NCBI RefSeq assembly: GCF_032116555.1
Contig: NZ_CP134949.1
Span: 930,001-994,000 of the forward strand
Reading direction: 5' to 3'
Source: Halobaculum sp. XH14
Lineage (GTDB): Archaea; Halobacteriota; Halobacteria; Halobacteriales; Haloferacaceae
DNA: 64,000 bases
Positions 16,652 through 24,811 of the stretch are shown here, in pieces (position 1 is the stretch's first letter; every line of letters begins with the position of its first letter). The translations under genes and the position numbers were made by a program. The notes beneath the pieces are model-generated. The model saw nothing but the letters and a program-made list of their open reading frames with translations, was not told where the DNA came from and searched no databases.

Positions 16652-17311
16652 GTGAACCGTCGCGCCGTCGCCGCCGGCCTGCTCGTCGCGCTCGCGCTCG
16701 CGGCGGCGTGGCTCTCCTCGCCCGACCTGCTGCTCTCGCGGCTCGCCTGGCTCACCGCGGACCCCCTCCGGTTCGCCGTCGCGCTCCTCCTGCTCGCGGC
16801 CGTCCGTCCGGTCCTCGCGTGGCCCACCTCCCTGCTCGCCGTGCTGGCCGGCTACGGCTACGGGCTCGCCGGAGCGCCGTTCGCGCTGCTGCTCATCACG
16901 CTCACCAGCGTCCCGCCGTACCTCCTCGCGCTCCGTGGCCGCGACGGCTGGGGCGAGGGACGCGCCTCGGTGCTGGCACGGCGGGCGGCCGAGGCCGGCG
17001 AACGCGCCGTCTCGGTGGCGGGCGGGTTCCGCTCGGTCGCCGCCTCCCGGCTCGTCCCGACGCCCTCCGACGCCGTCAGCGTCGCCGCCGGACTCGCCGG
17101 CGTCCGCCTCCGGCCGTTCCTCGCCGGCACGGCGGTCGGCGAGGTCCCCTGGGCCGTCGCCGGGACGGTCGCCGGTGCGTCCGCGGGACGGCTCGCGGCA
17201 GGCGGTGTGAGCGCGGTGTTCGACCCGCGGCTCGTCGTCGCCGCGGCGCTCGCGGGCCTGTTGCTGCTCGCGGGGCCGGCGTTCCGCCGTTACGCGTCCT
17301 CGCGGTCCTGA
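16652..17311 (+). CDS. TVP38/TMEM64 (VTT-domain) membrane protein
   Basis: 219-residue integral membrane protein with about five or six helices. The VTT/DedA-like core is visible as TSLLAVLAGYGYGLAGAPFALLLITLTSVPPYLLALRG, then SRLVPTPSDAVSVAAGLAGVRLRPFLAGTAVGEVPWAVAGT. VTT proteins are linked to phospholipid or polyprenyl-phosphate scrambling; the archaeal role is untested. The start is GTG at 16652 with CCTTTTTC about 28 bases upstream. Its last 22 bases overlap the convergent acetyltransferase gene. Confidence 0.85.
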   Translation: MNRRAVAAGLLVALALAAAWLSSPDLLLSRLAWLTADPLRFAVALLLLAAVRPVLAWPTSLLAVLAGYGYGLAGAPFALLLITLTSVPPYLLALRGRDGWGEGRASVLARRAAEAGERAVSVAGGFRSVAASRLVPTPSDAVSVAAGLAGVRLRPFLAGTAVGEVPWAVAGTVAGASAGRLAAGGVSAVFDPRLVVAAALAGLLLLAGPAFRRYASSRS

Positions 17312-17835
17312 CGCGCTGTTCCGTCCGGAGTCGAGTCCGCGTCGGCCGCACGCACCATCACGAGCGCATCGCCGTCGGGGTAGAACCCCGGCCGCTCGGC
17401 CGAGACGACGAAGCCGAGGCTCCGGTAGAGCGCGATCGCCGCCTCGTTCCCAGAGTCGACGAACAGCGTCACCGGACCGTCCGTCGCGGCGATCGCCCGG
17501 CTGAGGAGGCCCCGGGCGCGCCCCTCGCGCCGATGGTCCGGGTGGACGACCAGTTCGGCCAGGTGGACGCCGGCGGCGGTCGGCTCGCCGGTCGTGGCCG
17601 CCGCGGCCGACCCCGTCGGCCCATCGGGTCCGCCGCCTTCCCCGATCGACCCGGTTCCGACCGGCAGGAGGTAGCCCACCGGCACGTCCCCCCCGGCGGT
17701 GCTCACCAGCACTTGGCCGGTCATGAGCCCGTAGGCGAGGAGGCCGGGGCTCGGCTCCCGGAGGTGTCCCTGGAGCCCGCGGAGGAGGGGTTCGTCGGCC
17801 GGCGTCCCTTCCCGGATGTGGCCGCCGGGGGTCAC
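17290..17835 (-). CDS. GNAT-family N-acetyltransferase
   Basis: 181 residues. The acetyl-CoA-binding motif A is clear: LAELVVHPDHRREGRARGLL (V-x-P-x-x-R-x-x-G-x-A), followed by LFVDSGNEAAIALYRSLGFV and a typical C-terminal GFYPDGDALVM. The middle carries a Gly/Ala/Thr-rich loop (about 72-90). It starts with GTG at 17835, sharing the GTGA with the stop of the upstream DUF92 gene, so the two are coupled. The acceptor substrate is unknown; it resembles RimI-type enzymes. Confidence 0.85.
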   Translation of the reverse strand: MTPGGHIREGTPADEPLLRGLQGHLREPSPGLLAYGLMTGQVLVSTAGGDVPVGYLLPVGTGSIGEGGGPDGPTGSAAAATTGEPTAAGVHLAELVVHPDHRREGRARGLLSRAIAATDGPVTLFVDSGNEAAIALYRSLGFVVSAERPGFYPDGDALVMVRAADADSTPDGTARQDREDA

Positions 17836-19181
17836 ACGAACGGGACGGCGAGCGCCACGCCGGCGAGGCCGCCGGCGAGCGTGGCGAGGAAGTTGACGGT
17901 CTGGTTCGTCAGCGACTCGCCCTCGACGGTCGCGCCGAGGACGCTGTCGACCGTCATGCCGACCACGCCAGCGAGGGTGACGACGACGAGCGCCGGGAGC
18001 GGGTCGCCCAGCGACATCAGCGACGCGGCGATGCCGCCGACGAGGGCCGCGCCCGCGAGCCCAGCCACCTCGCCCTGCCAGGTGATCGCGCCGTCGGTTC
18101 CCGGCTCGACGCGCTCGAAGGTCGTGACGAGCCGCGGGTCGTCGTACAGGCCGCCGAACTCCGAGGAGAGCGTGTCGGCCATGGCGGCCGCGACCGAGCC
18201 GGCGAAGGCGAACGCGAGCAGCGTCGGCGCGACGTCGGCCAGCGGGAGCGTCGGGTCGAGTAGCCGGTCGGCCGCGGCCGAGCCGACGACCGCGAACAGC
18301 GCGACGGCGGCGTTACCAAGCACGTTTCCGGTGCCGCGCGCGCCGTCGTTCTCCTCGGCGACGCCGCGGGCGCGCTTCTCCTCGTAGCGGTACTTCGTGG
18401 CGAGCGCGCCGACCGAGAAAAACGAGATGAGCACGGCGAACCAGCCGTAGCCGCCGAGCACGACCGAGAGCGCCGCGAGGAGGACGCCGGTGAGCATCCC
18501 CGGGACGGAGGCGGCATCGAGGGCGTAGGAGACCCAGCCGAGCGCGACGGCGAGCCCGAGCCCGACCGCGACGAGGCTCGCCGGCACGGTCCCGGTGAGC
18601 ACGTGGAACAGCCAGAGGAGGAAGCCGACCGAGATCATCACGAGCGGGTCGTCGCGGCCGAAGAGGATCGAGCGCAGCAGGGCCGCGACGAGCGTGCCGA
18701 CGGCCGCGAGGAAGGCGAACTCCGGAACGGCCCGGACGGCGAACTCGCCCGCGACGGCCGCGACGAACGCCTGGCCGGCGCTGCCCGCGAGCGTCCCGGC
18801 GGTCACGAACCCGACGACGAGGGCGAACTCGTCGGTCGTCCGCTCGCGGACGAGTTCCCGGCCGAGGTTCCCGAACGCGAGCGTGAGCACGGCGGCTGCG
18901 AAGACGGTGTCGGGCATCGGCGGGGCCGAGGGAAAGTCCACGGTCAGCACGCCGAGGCCGGCGGCCGCGAGCGCGAAGCCGGCGAGCCCGTTGAGCCGCC
19001 GGTCCTCGCGGTCGCCCGGCCGGGCGAACAGCTCGAAGAGGAAGCCGTCCTCGATGACGAAGACGGCGAGGACGGCGACGGCGGCGAAGGGCGCGGCGGC
19101 GGCCGGTCCGAGCACCGGGGCTGCGAGGACGAGCGTCCCGACGGCGGCGAACGCCCCGGCGCGCCGGAGTCGGTGAGTCAC
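17832..19181 (-). CDS. DUF92 membrane protein, candidate isoprenoid-phosphate kinase
   Basis: 449 residues, roughly 11-13 membrane helices. The C-terminal half is the DUF92 domain, with GTGNVLGNAAVAL, AMADTLSSEFGGLYD and PGTDGAITWQGEVAGLAGA. The plant DUF92 protein VTE6 phosphorylates phytyl phosphate; the related dolichol kinases have a similar number of helices. The N-terminal half (about 1-215) is an additional membrane domain not present in minimal DUF92 proteins. Start GTG at 19181. It is divergent from a cis-prenyltransferase homologue, so a role in carrier-lipid metabolism is a reasonable but untested inference. Confidence 0.8.
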   Translation of the reverse strand: MTHRLRRAGAFAAVGTLVLAAPVLGPAAAAPFAAVAVLAVFVIEDGFLFELFARPGDREDRRLNGLAGFALAAAGLGVLTVDFPSAPPMPDTVFAAAVLTLAFGNLGRELVRERTTDEFALVVGFVTAGTLAGSAGQAFVAAVAGEFAVRAVPEFAFLAAVGTLVAALLRSILFGRDDPLVMISVGFLLWLFHVLTGTVPASLVAVGLGLAVALGWVSYALDAASVPGMLTGVLLAALSVVLGGYGWFAVLISFFSVGALATKYRYEEKRARGVAEENDGARGTGNVLGNAAVALFAVVGSAAADRLLDPTLPLADVAPTLLAFAFAGSVAAAMADTLSSEFGGLYDDPRLVTTFERVEPGTDGAITWQGEVAGLAGAALVGGIAASLMSLGDPLPALVVVTLAGVVGMTVDSVLGATVEGESLTNQTVNFLATLAGGLAGVALAVPFV

Positions 19182-19627
19182 GTGGTGCGGTATCGCGGAC
19201 GGCCACTTAACGGTCCCGACATGATACCCCCGGTACAGTCCCGCGCTGGGCCGTGCTTTCGGTGGTTCTCGTGCGGGCCTGTATTGCACCGACGACGCGG
19301 GAAGGCCGGGTGGACGGTGCACACGGGGAGCCGATGACCGACGCTGAATACGGGGAGACCTACCGGCTGGCGAGCGTGACCGCGAGCTTCGGAGGGCGAG
19401 CGGACGCGTGCGAGGGACGAGCGTCGCAGGCTCGCGAACGGAGCGAGCGAAGCGCACAGCGAGGCGCAGGAGCCGAACGATGCGGGGGCTTTCGGGGCGG
19501 TCGTCACGACTCCCGGGACAGTACTGAGTGCCCCATATCGACCGCCGATCGGCGCTCACCGGACGGAGCCCCGCGAACTCCCGCGACAGAATAGACTTTT
19601 CCCGAACCCGCAACCACACTGGACGTA
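19182..19627. other. Divergent intergenic region
   Basis: 446 bases between the starts of the DUF92 gene and a prenyltransferase homologue. No credible gene. The middle (about 19385-19500) is a GC-rich run of short self-complementary GCGAGC/GCTCGC words ending in GCGGGGGCTTTCG (19482-19494), a piece of the second dispersed repeat family in reverse. TAGACTTTTC at about 19594 is the likely TATA for the plus-strand gene. Confidence 0.6.
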
Positions 19628-20236
19628 GTGGGACTGTACGACCGGTACCTCGCGCTCCGCCACCGCCTCCACGACGAAGCCCCGCCGCGACACGTCGCGC
19701 TGGTCATCACCGAGCGCGACCTGCTCGAACAGGGTGCCTACGCGACGCTCGAGGACGTCCTCGGCTGGGCGTTCGAGTACGGCGCCGAGCGCGTCACCGT
19801 CTCCGTCTCGGTGCTCGACGAGGCGGTCGTGGACACGCTCGCCCGCGAACTCGCGGAGGTCGACTCGCCCCGGCGCGTCGCGGTCAGGACGCCCGAGGAC
19901 ACCGCCCGGGCCGACGCGCCGGTCCGGGTGAACATCGGCCTCGGCGGGAAGCGGGAGTTCGCCGCCGCTGTCCGGGAGATCGCCGAGGCCGTCGAGGCCG
20001 GGGACCTCTCGCCCGAGGACGTCGACGAGGCCGACATCGAGGAGCGACTGGTGTTCCCCGAGGAGCCCGACCTGGTGGTGAAGACGGGAGCGGAACGGCT
20101 CTCGGACTTCCTCATCTGGCAGTCGGTGTACTCGGAGCTCTATTTTACGGACGTGAACTGGCGCGACTTCCGGCTACGTGATTACCTGCGGGCGGTGCTG
20201 GACTACCAGAACCGGCAGCGACGGTTCGGGCGGTAG
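19628..20236 (+). CDS. cis-Prenyltransferase-like subunit lacking the catalytic Asp (NgBR-like)
   Basis: 202 residues homologous to undecaprenyl diphosphate synthase, but in place of the catalytic HVAxxxDGNRR it has HVALVITERD (22-31). The second half is well kept: VNIGLGGKREF (101-111), VKTGAERLSDFLIWQ (151-165), SELYFTDVNWRDF (169-181) and C-terminal RRFG (198-201), the RxG motif that completes the partner's active site. That combination matches the non-catalytic NgBR/Nus1 subunit of heteromeric enzymes. The catalytic homologue is 1 kb downstream (21299-22231). GTG start. Confidence 0.8.
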   Translation: MGLYDRYLALRHRLHDEAPPRHVALVITERDLLEQGAYATLEDVLGWAFEYGAERVTVSVSVLDEAVVDTLARELAEVDSPRRVAVRTPEDTARADAPVRVNIGLGGKREFAAAVREIAEAVEAGDLSPEDVDEADIEERLVFPEEPDLVVKTGAERLSDFLIWQSVYSELYFTDVNWRDFRLRDYLRAVLDYQNRQRRFGR

Positions 20237-20303
20237 GTGGGAACAGCGCTGTTGGACACGTTCCGGCTCCCGACAGATGCGTCGTTGGCCCCGGTCGGAA
20301 CGG

Positions 20304-20337
20304 CTCGAAAGCCCCCGGCCCCTTTCAGTCCCACCCC
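20304..20337 (+). repeat. Dispersed repeat, family 2
   Basis: CTCGAAAGCCCCC directly followed by GGCCCCTTTCAGTCCCACCCC, the shortest form of the family, with both conserved blocks fused and no spacer. Its inverted counterpart begins at 20524. Confidence 0.75.
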
Positions 20338-20523
20338 GTGGGACGGTCGGGTCGTCGCGGTGGCTCCCCACGCCTCCCCGGCGGGCGCGGCTCGCTCCCA
20401 CGGGTCGCTCGCGATCGCGCCCGCCGCATCCCCCCGACCGTCAGCCGGGCGGCGTCACAGTGGACTACCCGCGGCGTGCGCACTCGGTAGTCAAGGTCGC
20501 GTCGCGTAGTTGGGAAACCGGCA

Positions 20524-20558
20524 GGGTGGGAACGGAAGGGGCCGCGGGGGCTTCCGAG
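20524..20558 (-). repeat. Dispersed repeat, family 2, inverted
   Basis: GGGTGGGAACGGAAGGGGCC followed by GCGGGGGCTTCCGAG, the reverse complement of the family with a few changes (GAAC for GACT). Pairs with 20304-20337. Confidence 0.7.
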
Positions 20559-20662
20559 ACGTTCCGATTCCCCGCGAACGCTGAACGATCCAGTGCAGAC
20601 GCAAACCGCGAGCCACGGAAACCGCAAGCGATAGCACGGCCACTACGAACGACGAGGGAGAA

Positions 20663-21298
20663 ATGTCGTGGTTCGTCCTCGTCGTCGCCGGCCTGTTCGA
20701 GATCGCCTGGGCCATCGGCCTGGAGTACTCCGAGGGGCTCACAAAGCCGCTCCCGACCGCCGGAACCGCCCTCGCGCTCGTCGTCAGCATGGTGCTGCTC
20801 GCACAGGCCGTGCGGGACCTCCCCATCGGCACGGCCTACGCGGTCTGGACCGGCATCGGCGTGGTCGGGACCGCGACGCTCGGCATCGTGCTGTTCGACG
20901 AACCGGCGTCGCTCGCGCGCGTCTCGTTCATCATCGTCATCGTCGTCGGCGGCGTGGCGCTCCTCCTGTACCTCCTCCCGCCGCTCCTGCTCGTCGCCGG
21001 CGGCTACGCGTTCGTCCGCTCGGGCGGCATCGTAACCGCGATGGCCGTCAGCGGCGGGGCGAGCGTGGCGGCGGGGTACACACCGGTGATGATTCTCGGC
21101 GCGTTCCTCGTCACCACCTCCGCCAGCACGTCCGCCGGCATCAGGGTCGCCGCCTCCCCATCCGGTATCCTCGGCGTCGCGGCCGCGTTGGTGTACCCGC
21201 TGGTCTTCGGCGCGCTCGGCGGGATGCTGGCGAAGCGACGTCTCCAGACGGCTGATGAGACCGGAGCCACTCGGGAGTCCGCGTTCGACCGCCCCTGA
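20663..21298 (+). CDS. SMR transporter (Gdx/SugE-like) fused to an extra membrane domain
   Basis: Residues 1-105 match guanidinium exporter Gdx/SugE closely: [25 protein letters not shown] with the essential Glu13, then [17 protein letters not shown] and [19 protein letters not shown] proteins normally end near residue 105. This one runs on to 211 with about three more hydrophobic segments ([57 protein letters not shown]). It may be a true fusion or a frameshift joining two genes. It lies between two cis-prenyltransferase homologues and is convergent with the second. Confidence 0.75.
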   Translation: MSWFVLVVAGLFEIAWAIGLEYSEGLTKPLPTAGTALALVVSMVLLAQAVRDLPIGTAYAVWTGIGVVGTATLGIVLFDEPASLARVSFIIVIVVGGVALLLYLLPPLLLVAGGYAFVRSGGIVTAMAVSGGASVAAGYTPVMILGAFLVTTSASTSAGIRVAASPSGILGVAAALVYPLVFGALGGMLAKRRLQTADETGATRESAFDRP

Positions 21299-22231
21299 TC
21301 AGTCCGCCGTCTCGCCGCTCGACTCCAGGACCTCCTCCATCTCTGCCGCGTCGCCGCTCGGCAGCGTCTCGCGCAGCCGACCGGCGACCGCGCGGGCGGC
21401 CTCCGTCTCGGTCGCCGCGAGCGAGCGGACGAGCGCGACGGCGCGTTTCGTCCGGGCGCGCCGCCAGGACTCCTCGCGGGCCTCGTACGTCCGGATGCCA
21501 CGCAGCAGGTCGACCTTGGAGAACTCCGGCCAGTACGGCGTACAGAAGAACACCGCAGCCTCGTTGCCGTTGGCGTGCCACGGCAGGAAGTTCGAGGTGC
21601 GCTCGTCGCCGCCGGTCCGGATGATGAGGTCGACGTCGCGAACCGGGCTGCGGTAGAGGCGCGACTCGACCTCCGCGACGTCGACGTCGCTCGCGGCGAG
21701 GGAGCCGTCGGCCACGTCCTCGGCGACCTCGTGGACCGCGCCGAGCAGTTCGTTCCGGCCGCCGTAGGCGAGCGCGATGTTGAGGGTGAAGCCCTCGTGG
21801 CCGACCGTCCGGGCCTCGGCGTAGTCCACCGCCTCGCGCACGCGCTCCGGGAGCATCCCGACGTCGCCGAGCGCGCGGACCCGCACCTCCTGCTCGTGGA
21901 CGCGGTCGGCGTCGGCGAACTCCCGGAGTTTCCCCTCGAGCAGGTCGAAGAGGGGCTGGAGTTGCTCCTCCGGTCGCTCGAAGTTCTCCGTCGAGAACGC
22001 GTACAGGGTGAGCTCCTCGACGCCGAGTTCGGCACACCAGTCGAGCACGCGCTCGGTCGTGTCCGCGCCGGCCTGATAGCCCTCGGCGGTGTCCTCGCCC
22101 TGCTTGCGGGCGTACCGGCGGTTGCCGTCCTGGATGATGGCGACGTGTTTCGGCGCGCCGGAGATCTCGCGGCGGAGCAGCCCCTCGTACGCGCGCTCGA
22201 ACGCGGTCCGGAGGCGGGCGGGGACGTTCAC
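21299..22231 (-). CDS. uppS: Catalytic cis-prenyltransferase (UppS-type polyprenyl diphosphate synthase)
   Basis: Extends farnesyl or geranylgeranyl diphosphate with cis isoprene units to make the polyprenyl carrier for glycosylation. The 310-residue product has the catalytic HVAIIQDGNRRYARKQG (Asp35), AFSTENFERP (78-87), LNIALAYGGRNEL and IIRTGGDERTSNF (203-215). After PYWPEFS the protein diverges into a helical tail that has no RRFG-type RxG motif. The missing motif is present in the 202-residue homologue at 19628-20236, so the two may form one enzyme. ATG at 22231. Confidence 0.92.
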   Translation of the reverse strand: MNVPARLRTAFERAYEGLLRREISGAPKHVAIIQDGNRRYARKQGEDTAEGYQAGADTTERVLDWCAELGVEELTLYAFSTENFERPEEQLQPLFDLLEGKLREFADADRVHEQEVRVRALGDVGMLPERVREAVDYAEARTVGHEGFTLNIALAYGGRNELLGAVHEVAEDVADGSLAASDVDVAEVESRLYRSPVRDVDLIIRTGGDERTSNFLPWHANGNEAAVFFCTPYWPEFSKVDLLRGIRTYEAREESWRRARTKRAVALVRSLAATETEAARAVAGRLRETLPSGDAAEMEEVLESSGETAD

Positions 22232-22379
22232 GCTGCCCTCACGTGATGCCCCGAAGGATATGTGTCTTTTGAGAACAGTCCGTGCGGTCGCCGCCCGTGG
22301 CCCGTCATCGGGCTAGCCAGGCAGCCGGGCGACCTTCGTTACGTCGCCGATAACACCCGCCCAACGTCCGCCCGCCGAG

Positions 22380-23261
22380 TCACTCGGTGCCGGCCGGGTC
22401 GGCGACCGATTCGACGACCTCGAGGTCGCCGGTGAGCTGACGGTGGACGTACGGCATGTCGATCCCTTCCGCGTCGAAGCGCTCCTTCACGGCCTGCACG
22501 TACGCCGAGCGCACGCCGACGAAGTCCGCGCGGTCCGGGTCCTCGATCCAGAAGCGCGACTGGAGGCCGACCGCCGAGTCGCCGAGTTCGGTCACGCGGA
22601 CCGACGGCGCGGGGTCCTCGAGGACTCCCTCGGTGGCCTCGGCCTCCTCGATCAGGCAGTCGGTCGCGTGGTCGATGTCGTCGTCGTAGCCGATGCCGAA
22701 GACGAACGTCTGGCGGAGCGTGTCGGACGCGACCGGGTTCGTGACCGCGTTGTTCGCCAGTTCGCCGTTCGGCACGGTGATCCGCTCGTTGTCGAACGTC
22801 CGGATCCGCGAGACGCGGAGGTCGATGTCCTCGACCCGGCCCGCTGTGTCGTTCCACTCGATCCAGTCGCCCACCTCGAAGGGTCTGTCCTTGAGGATGA
22901 ACACCCCGGCCACGAAGTTGCCGATGAGGTCCTGGGCGGCAAAGCCGACGGCGAGCGCGAGCGCGCCGCCGAGCGCGGCAAAGGCGGTCAGCGACGCGCC
23001 GGGGACGCCGACGCTGAACGCCACCGCGACCGCCGCGAACAGCACGAGTCCGCCCGCGACGCTGTCGGCGAGACCGAGCACGCCCTCGTCGAACCCGCGG
23101 GCCGACAGCGACCGTTTCACCAGCGGGACGAACGCGACCCTGCCGACGACGTAGACGACGACGAACGCGAGCACGAAGAACAGCGCCCGTCTGACGTACG
23201 CCTCGACGTTCGTGAACAGCGCCCCGGCGTCGAACCCCAGCTGCAGAACGAGCGTTTGCAT
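22380..23261 (-). CDS. Small-conductance mechanosensitive channel MscS family
   Basis: 293 residues with an N-terminal extracytoplasmic turn and three membrane helices. The pore helix ALGGALALAVGFAAQDLIGNFVAG is the Gly/Ala-packed TM3 of MscS, continuing to the beta domain DRPFEVGDWIEWNDTAGRVEDIDLRVSRIRTFDNERITVPNG. The C-terminal alpha/beta portion is present. It protects the cell during osmotic down-shock, which matters for a halophile. ATG at 23261. The frame extends upstream without family character. Confidence 0.93.
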   Translation of the reverse strand: MQTLVLQLGFDAGALFTNVEAYVRRALFFVLAFVVVYVVGRVAFVPLVKRSLSARGFDEGVLGLADSVAGGLVLFAAVAVAFSVGVPGASLTAFAALGGALALAVGFAAQDLIGNFVAGVFILKDRPFEVGDWIEWNDTAGRVEDIDLRVSRIRTFDNERITVPNGELANNAVTNPVASDTLRQTFVFGIGYDDDIDHATDCLIEEAEATEGVLEDPAPSVRVTELGDSAVGLQSRFWIEDPDRADFVGVRSAYVQAVKERFDAEGIDMPYVHRQLTGDLEVVESVADPAGTE

Positions 23262-23403
23262 CGGCCCCGGCTTCGCGCGGTCTTTTAAAGAAGCTGGCGG
23301 CGGCGCTGCCGGCGTCGACGGCGAGGGCGACGGTGGCAAGGGAAGCAGCGGCGGTGGAGTACGGCGGTGGAGACGGCGACGGTGACAGGCCGTTCCCAGT
23401 CGC

Positions 23404-24573
23404 TCACGGCGACAGCGGGCCGTCCCGCGAGGCCACGCCACGGAACCGCTCGCCGTGGACGTCCTCGCGGTCGAGCGCGCCGAAGAGTCGGCCGTGGAGC
23501 CAACCGAGGTCATCCCTCGGGCCGTCGCCACCCGTCGGGTCGGCGGCCTCCACGTCCCCGCGCCGGTGGCGATCCGGAAGGAAGCGGTCGTACACGGGGA
23601 GGCGTTCGTACAGCGGGACGCCGCCGGACTCGGCGATCTCCTCGAGTTCACGGAGCGCGGGCCACTCGTAGTCCGGGTTGATGTAGTCGTCCGTCACGGG
23701 CGAGACGCCGCCCAGGTCGTCGACGCCGCAGTCGAGCAGGTCGCGGACGGGCGCGAGGTTCGGGGGCGCTTGCACCGACACCGCCCCGGGCAGCGCGGCG
23801 CGGGCCATCGAAACGACGCGGCGCATCGTTTCGGTCGAGGGGGCGTCGTAGTCCGAACGCTCGTTCGGCACGACCGGCTGGACGATGACCTCCTGGACGT
23901 GGCCGTAGCGCTCGTGGAGCGCCCGAACGGCGAGCAGCGACTCGGCGCGGTCCCGCCACCCCTCGCCGATGCCGACGAGGATGCCGGTGGTGAACGGGAC
24001 GCGCGCCTCGCCGGCCGCGCGGATGGTGGCGAGCCGCTGGCCGGGCGTCTTCCGGCGGGCGCCGGCGTGGGCGTCCACGTCGGCGGTCGTCTCCAGCATC
24101 ACGCCCATCGAGACGTTCACGTCGCGGAGGCGCTCGAACTCCGCGCGGGTGAGGTCGCCCGGGTTCGAGTGCGGGAGCAGCCCCTCCTCCAGCGCGATCT
24201 CGCAGGCGCGGACGTGGTAGTCGACGATGGAGTCGTGGCCCCACTCCGCTAGCTGGTCGTGGATGGCCGCGTAGCGGTCGTCCGGTTTGTCGCCGAAGGT
24301 GAACAGCGCCTCGGTACAGCCGGCGTCCGCGCCGATGCGACACTGCTCGCGAACCTCCTCGGGGCTCATGAGGCTCGCCTCGCCGGGGACGTCGTAGTAG
24401 GTGCAGTAGGTGCAGGTGTACCGGCAGGCGGTGGTGAGCGGCAGGAAGACGTTCCGCGCGAACGTGAGCTCCGGGGCCGGGTCGACGTCTTCGGGCGTGA
24501 CCGTGAGGAGGTCGTCGACCTCGTCGGAGTCGACCGTCACGTCGACGTCGTACCGTGCGGCGTCGGGGAACAC
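23404..24573 (-). CDS. cofG: FO synthase subunit CofG (radical SAM)
   Basis: Joins with CofH to make FO, the chromophore of coenzyme F420. The 389-residue product has the radical-SAM cluster CRYTCTYC (Cys50, 54 and 57) after LPLTTACRYTC. LMSPEEV, DYHVRACEIALEEGLLPHSNPGDL and DLGGVSPVTDDYINP are CofG signatures. The C-terminal 50 residues are a more variable Arg/Asp-rich extension. I use GTG at 24573 (VFPDAARYDVDV); further upstream the frame is Pro/Arg-rich. Divergent from an acyl-CoA dehydrogenase. cofH is not in the window. Confidence 0.93.
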   Translation of the reverse strand: MFPDAARYDVDVTVDSDEVDDLLTVTPEDVDPAPELTFARNVFLPLTTACRYTCTYCTYYDVPGEASLMSPEEVREQCRIGADAGCTEALFTFGDKPDDRYAAIHDQLAEWGHDSIVDYHVRACEIALEEGLLPHSNPGDLTRAEFERLRDVNVSMGVMLETTADVDAHAGARRKTPGQRLATIRAAGEARVPFTTGILVGIGEGWRDRAESLLAVRALHERYGHVQEVIVQPVVPNERSDYDAPSTETMRRVVSMARAALPGAVSVQAPPNLAPVRDLLDCGVDDLGGVSPVTDDYINPDYEWPALRELEEIAESGGVPLYERLPVYDRFLPDRHRRGDVEAADPTGGDGPRDDLGWLHGRLFGALDREDVHGERFRGVASRDGPLSP

Positions 24574-24663
24574 GTTTCGGTGTGGCCGTCGGATCGTGAA
24601 AAAGGGACTCGGTCGCGGAGATGACGGGGACCGGAAGCCCGCCCGGCTCACGAGCACTCACCC

Positions 24664-24685
24664 GAGCGCCGCGGGGGCTTTCCAG
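24664..24685 (-). repeat. Dispersed repeat, family 2, half copy
   Basis: AGCGCCGCGGGGGCTTTCCAG, reverse complement of the CTCGAAAGCCCCCGCGGCGCT block. The partner block with GGCCCCTTTCAGTC is absent here. It sits in the cofG-acyl-CoA dehydrogenase divergent promoter region. Confidence 0.6.
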
Positions 24686-24777
24686 GCGTGCGACACGACG
24701 GCAGACCAATCCACGAAATCGAGCGCCCGAGCCGCCTCCATCGAGAGAATCGGGCGACGTTCGAAACCCGACTCCAC

Positions 24778-24811
24778 ACAGTTTATCACCCGCTCGTCGC
24801 AACACTTGCCC
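24778..24811 (+). promoter_or_regulatory. Promoter of acyl-CoA dehydrogenase gene
   Basis: AGTTTATC at 24779-24786, 26 bases before the ATG at 24812, the expected TATA place for a leaderless message. It decides the start: upstream in-frame codons would fall within the promoter. Confidence 0.65.

Larger units (their letters stand above)
20237..20662. other. Intergenic region with an inverted repeat pair
   Basis: 426 bases. It contains CTCGAAAGCCCCC joined to GGCCCCTTTCAGTCCCACCCC (20304-20337) and its degenerate reverse complement at 20524-20558, bracketing about 190 bases of GC-rich DNA with no gene. The downstream part (20560-20662) is presumably the promoter of the Gdx-fusion gene; no strong TATA stands out. 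Confidence 0.6.
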
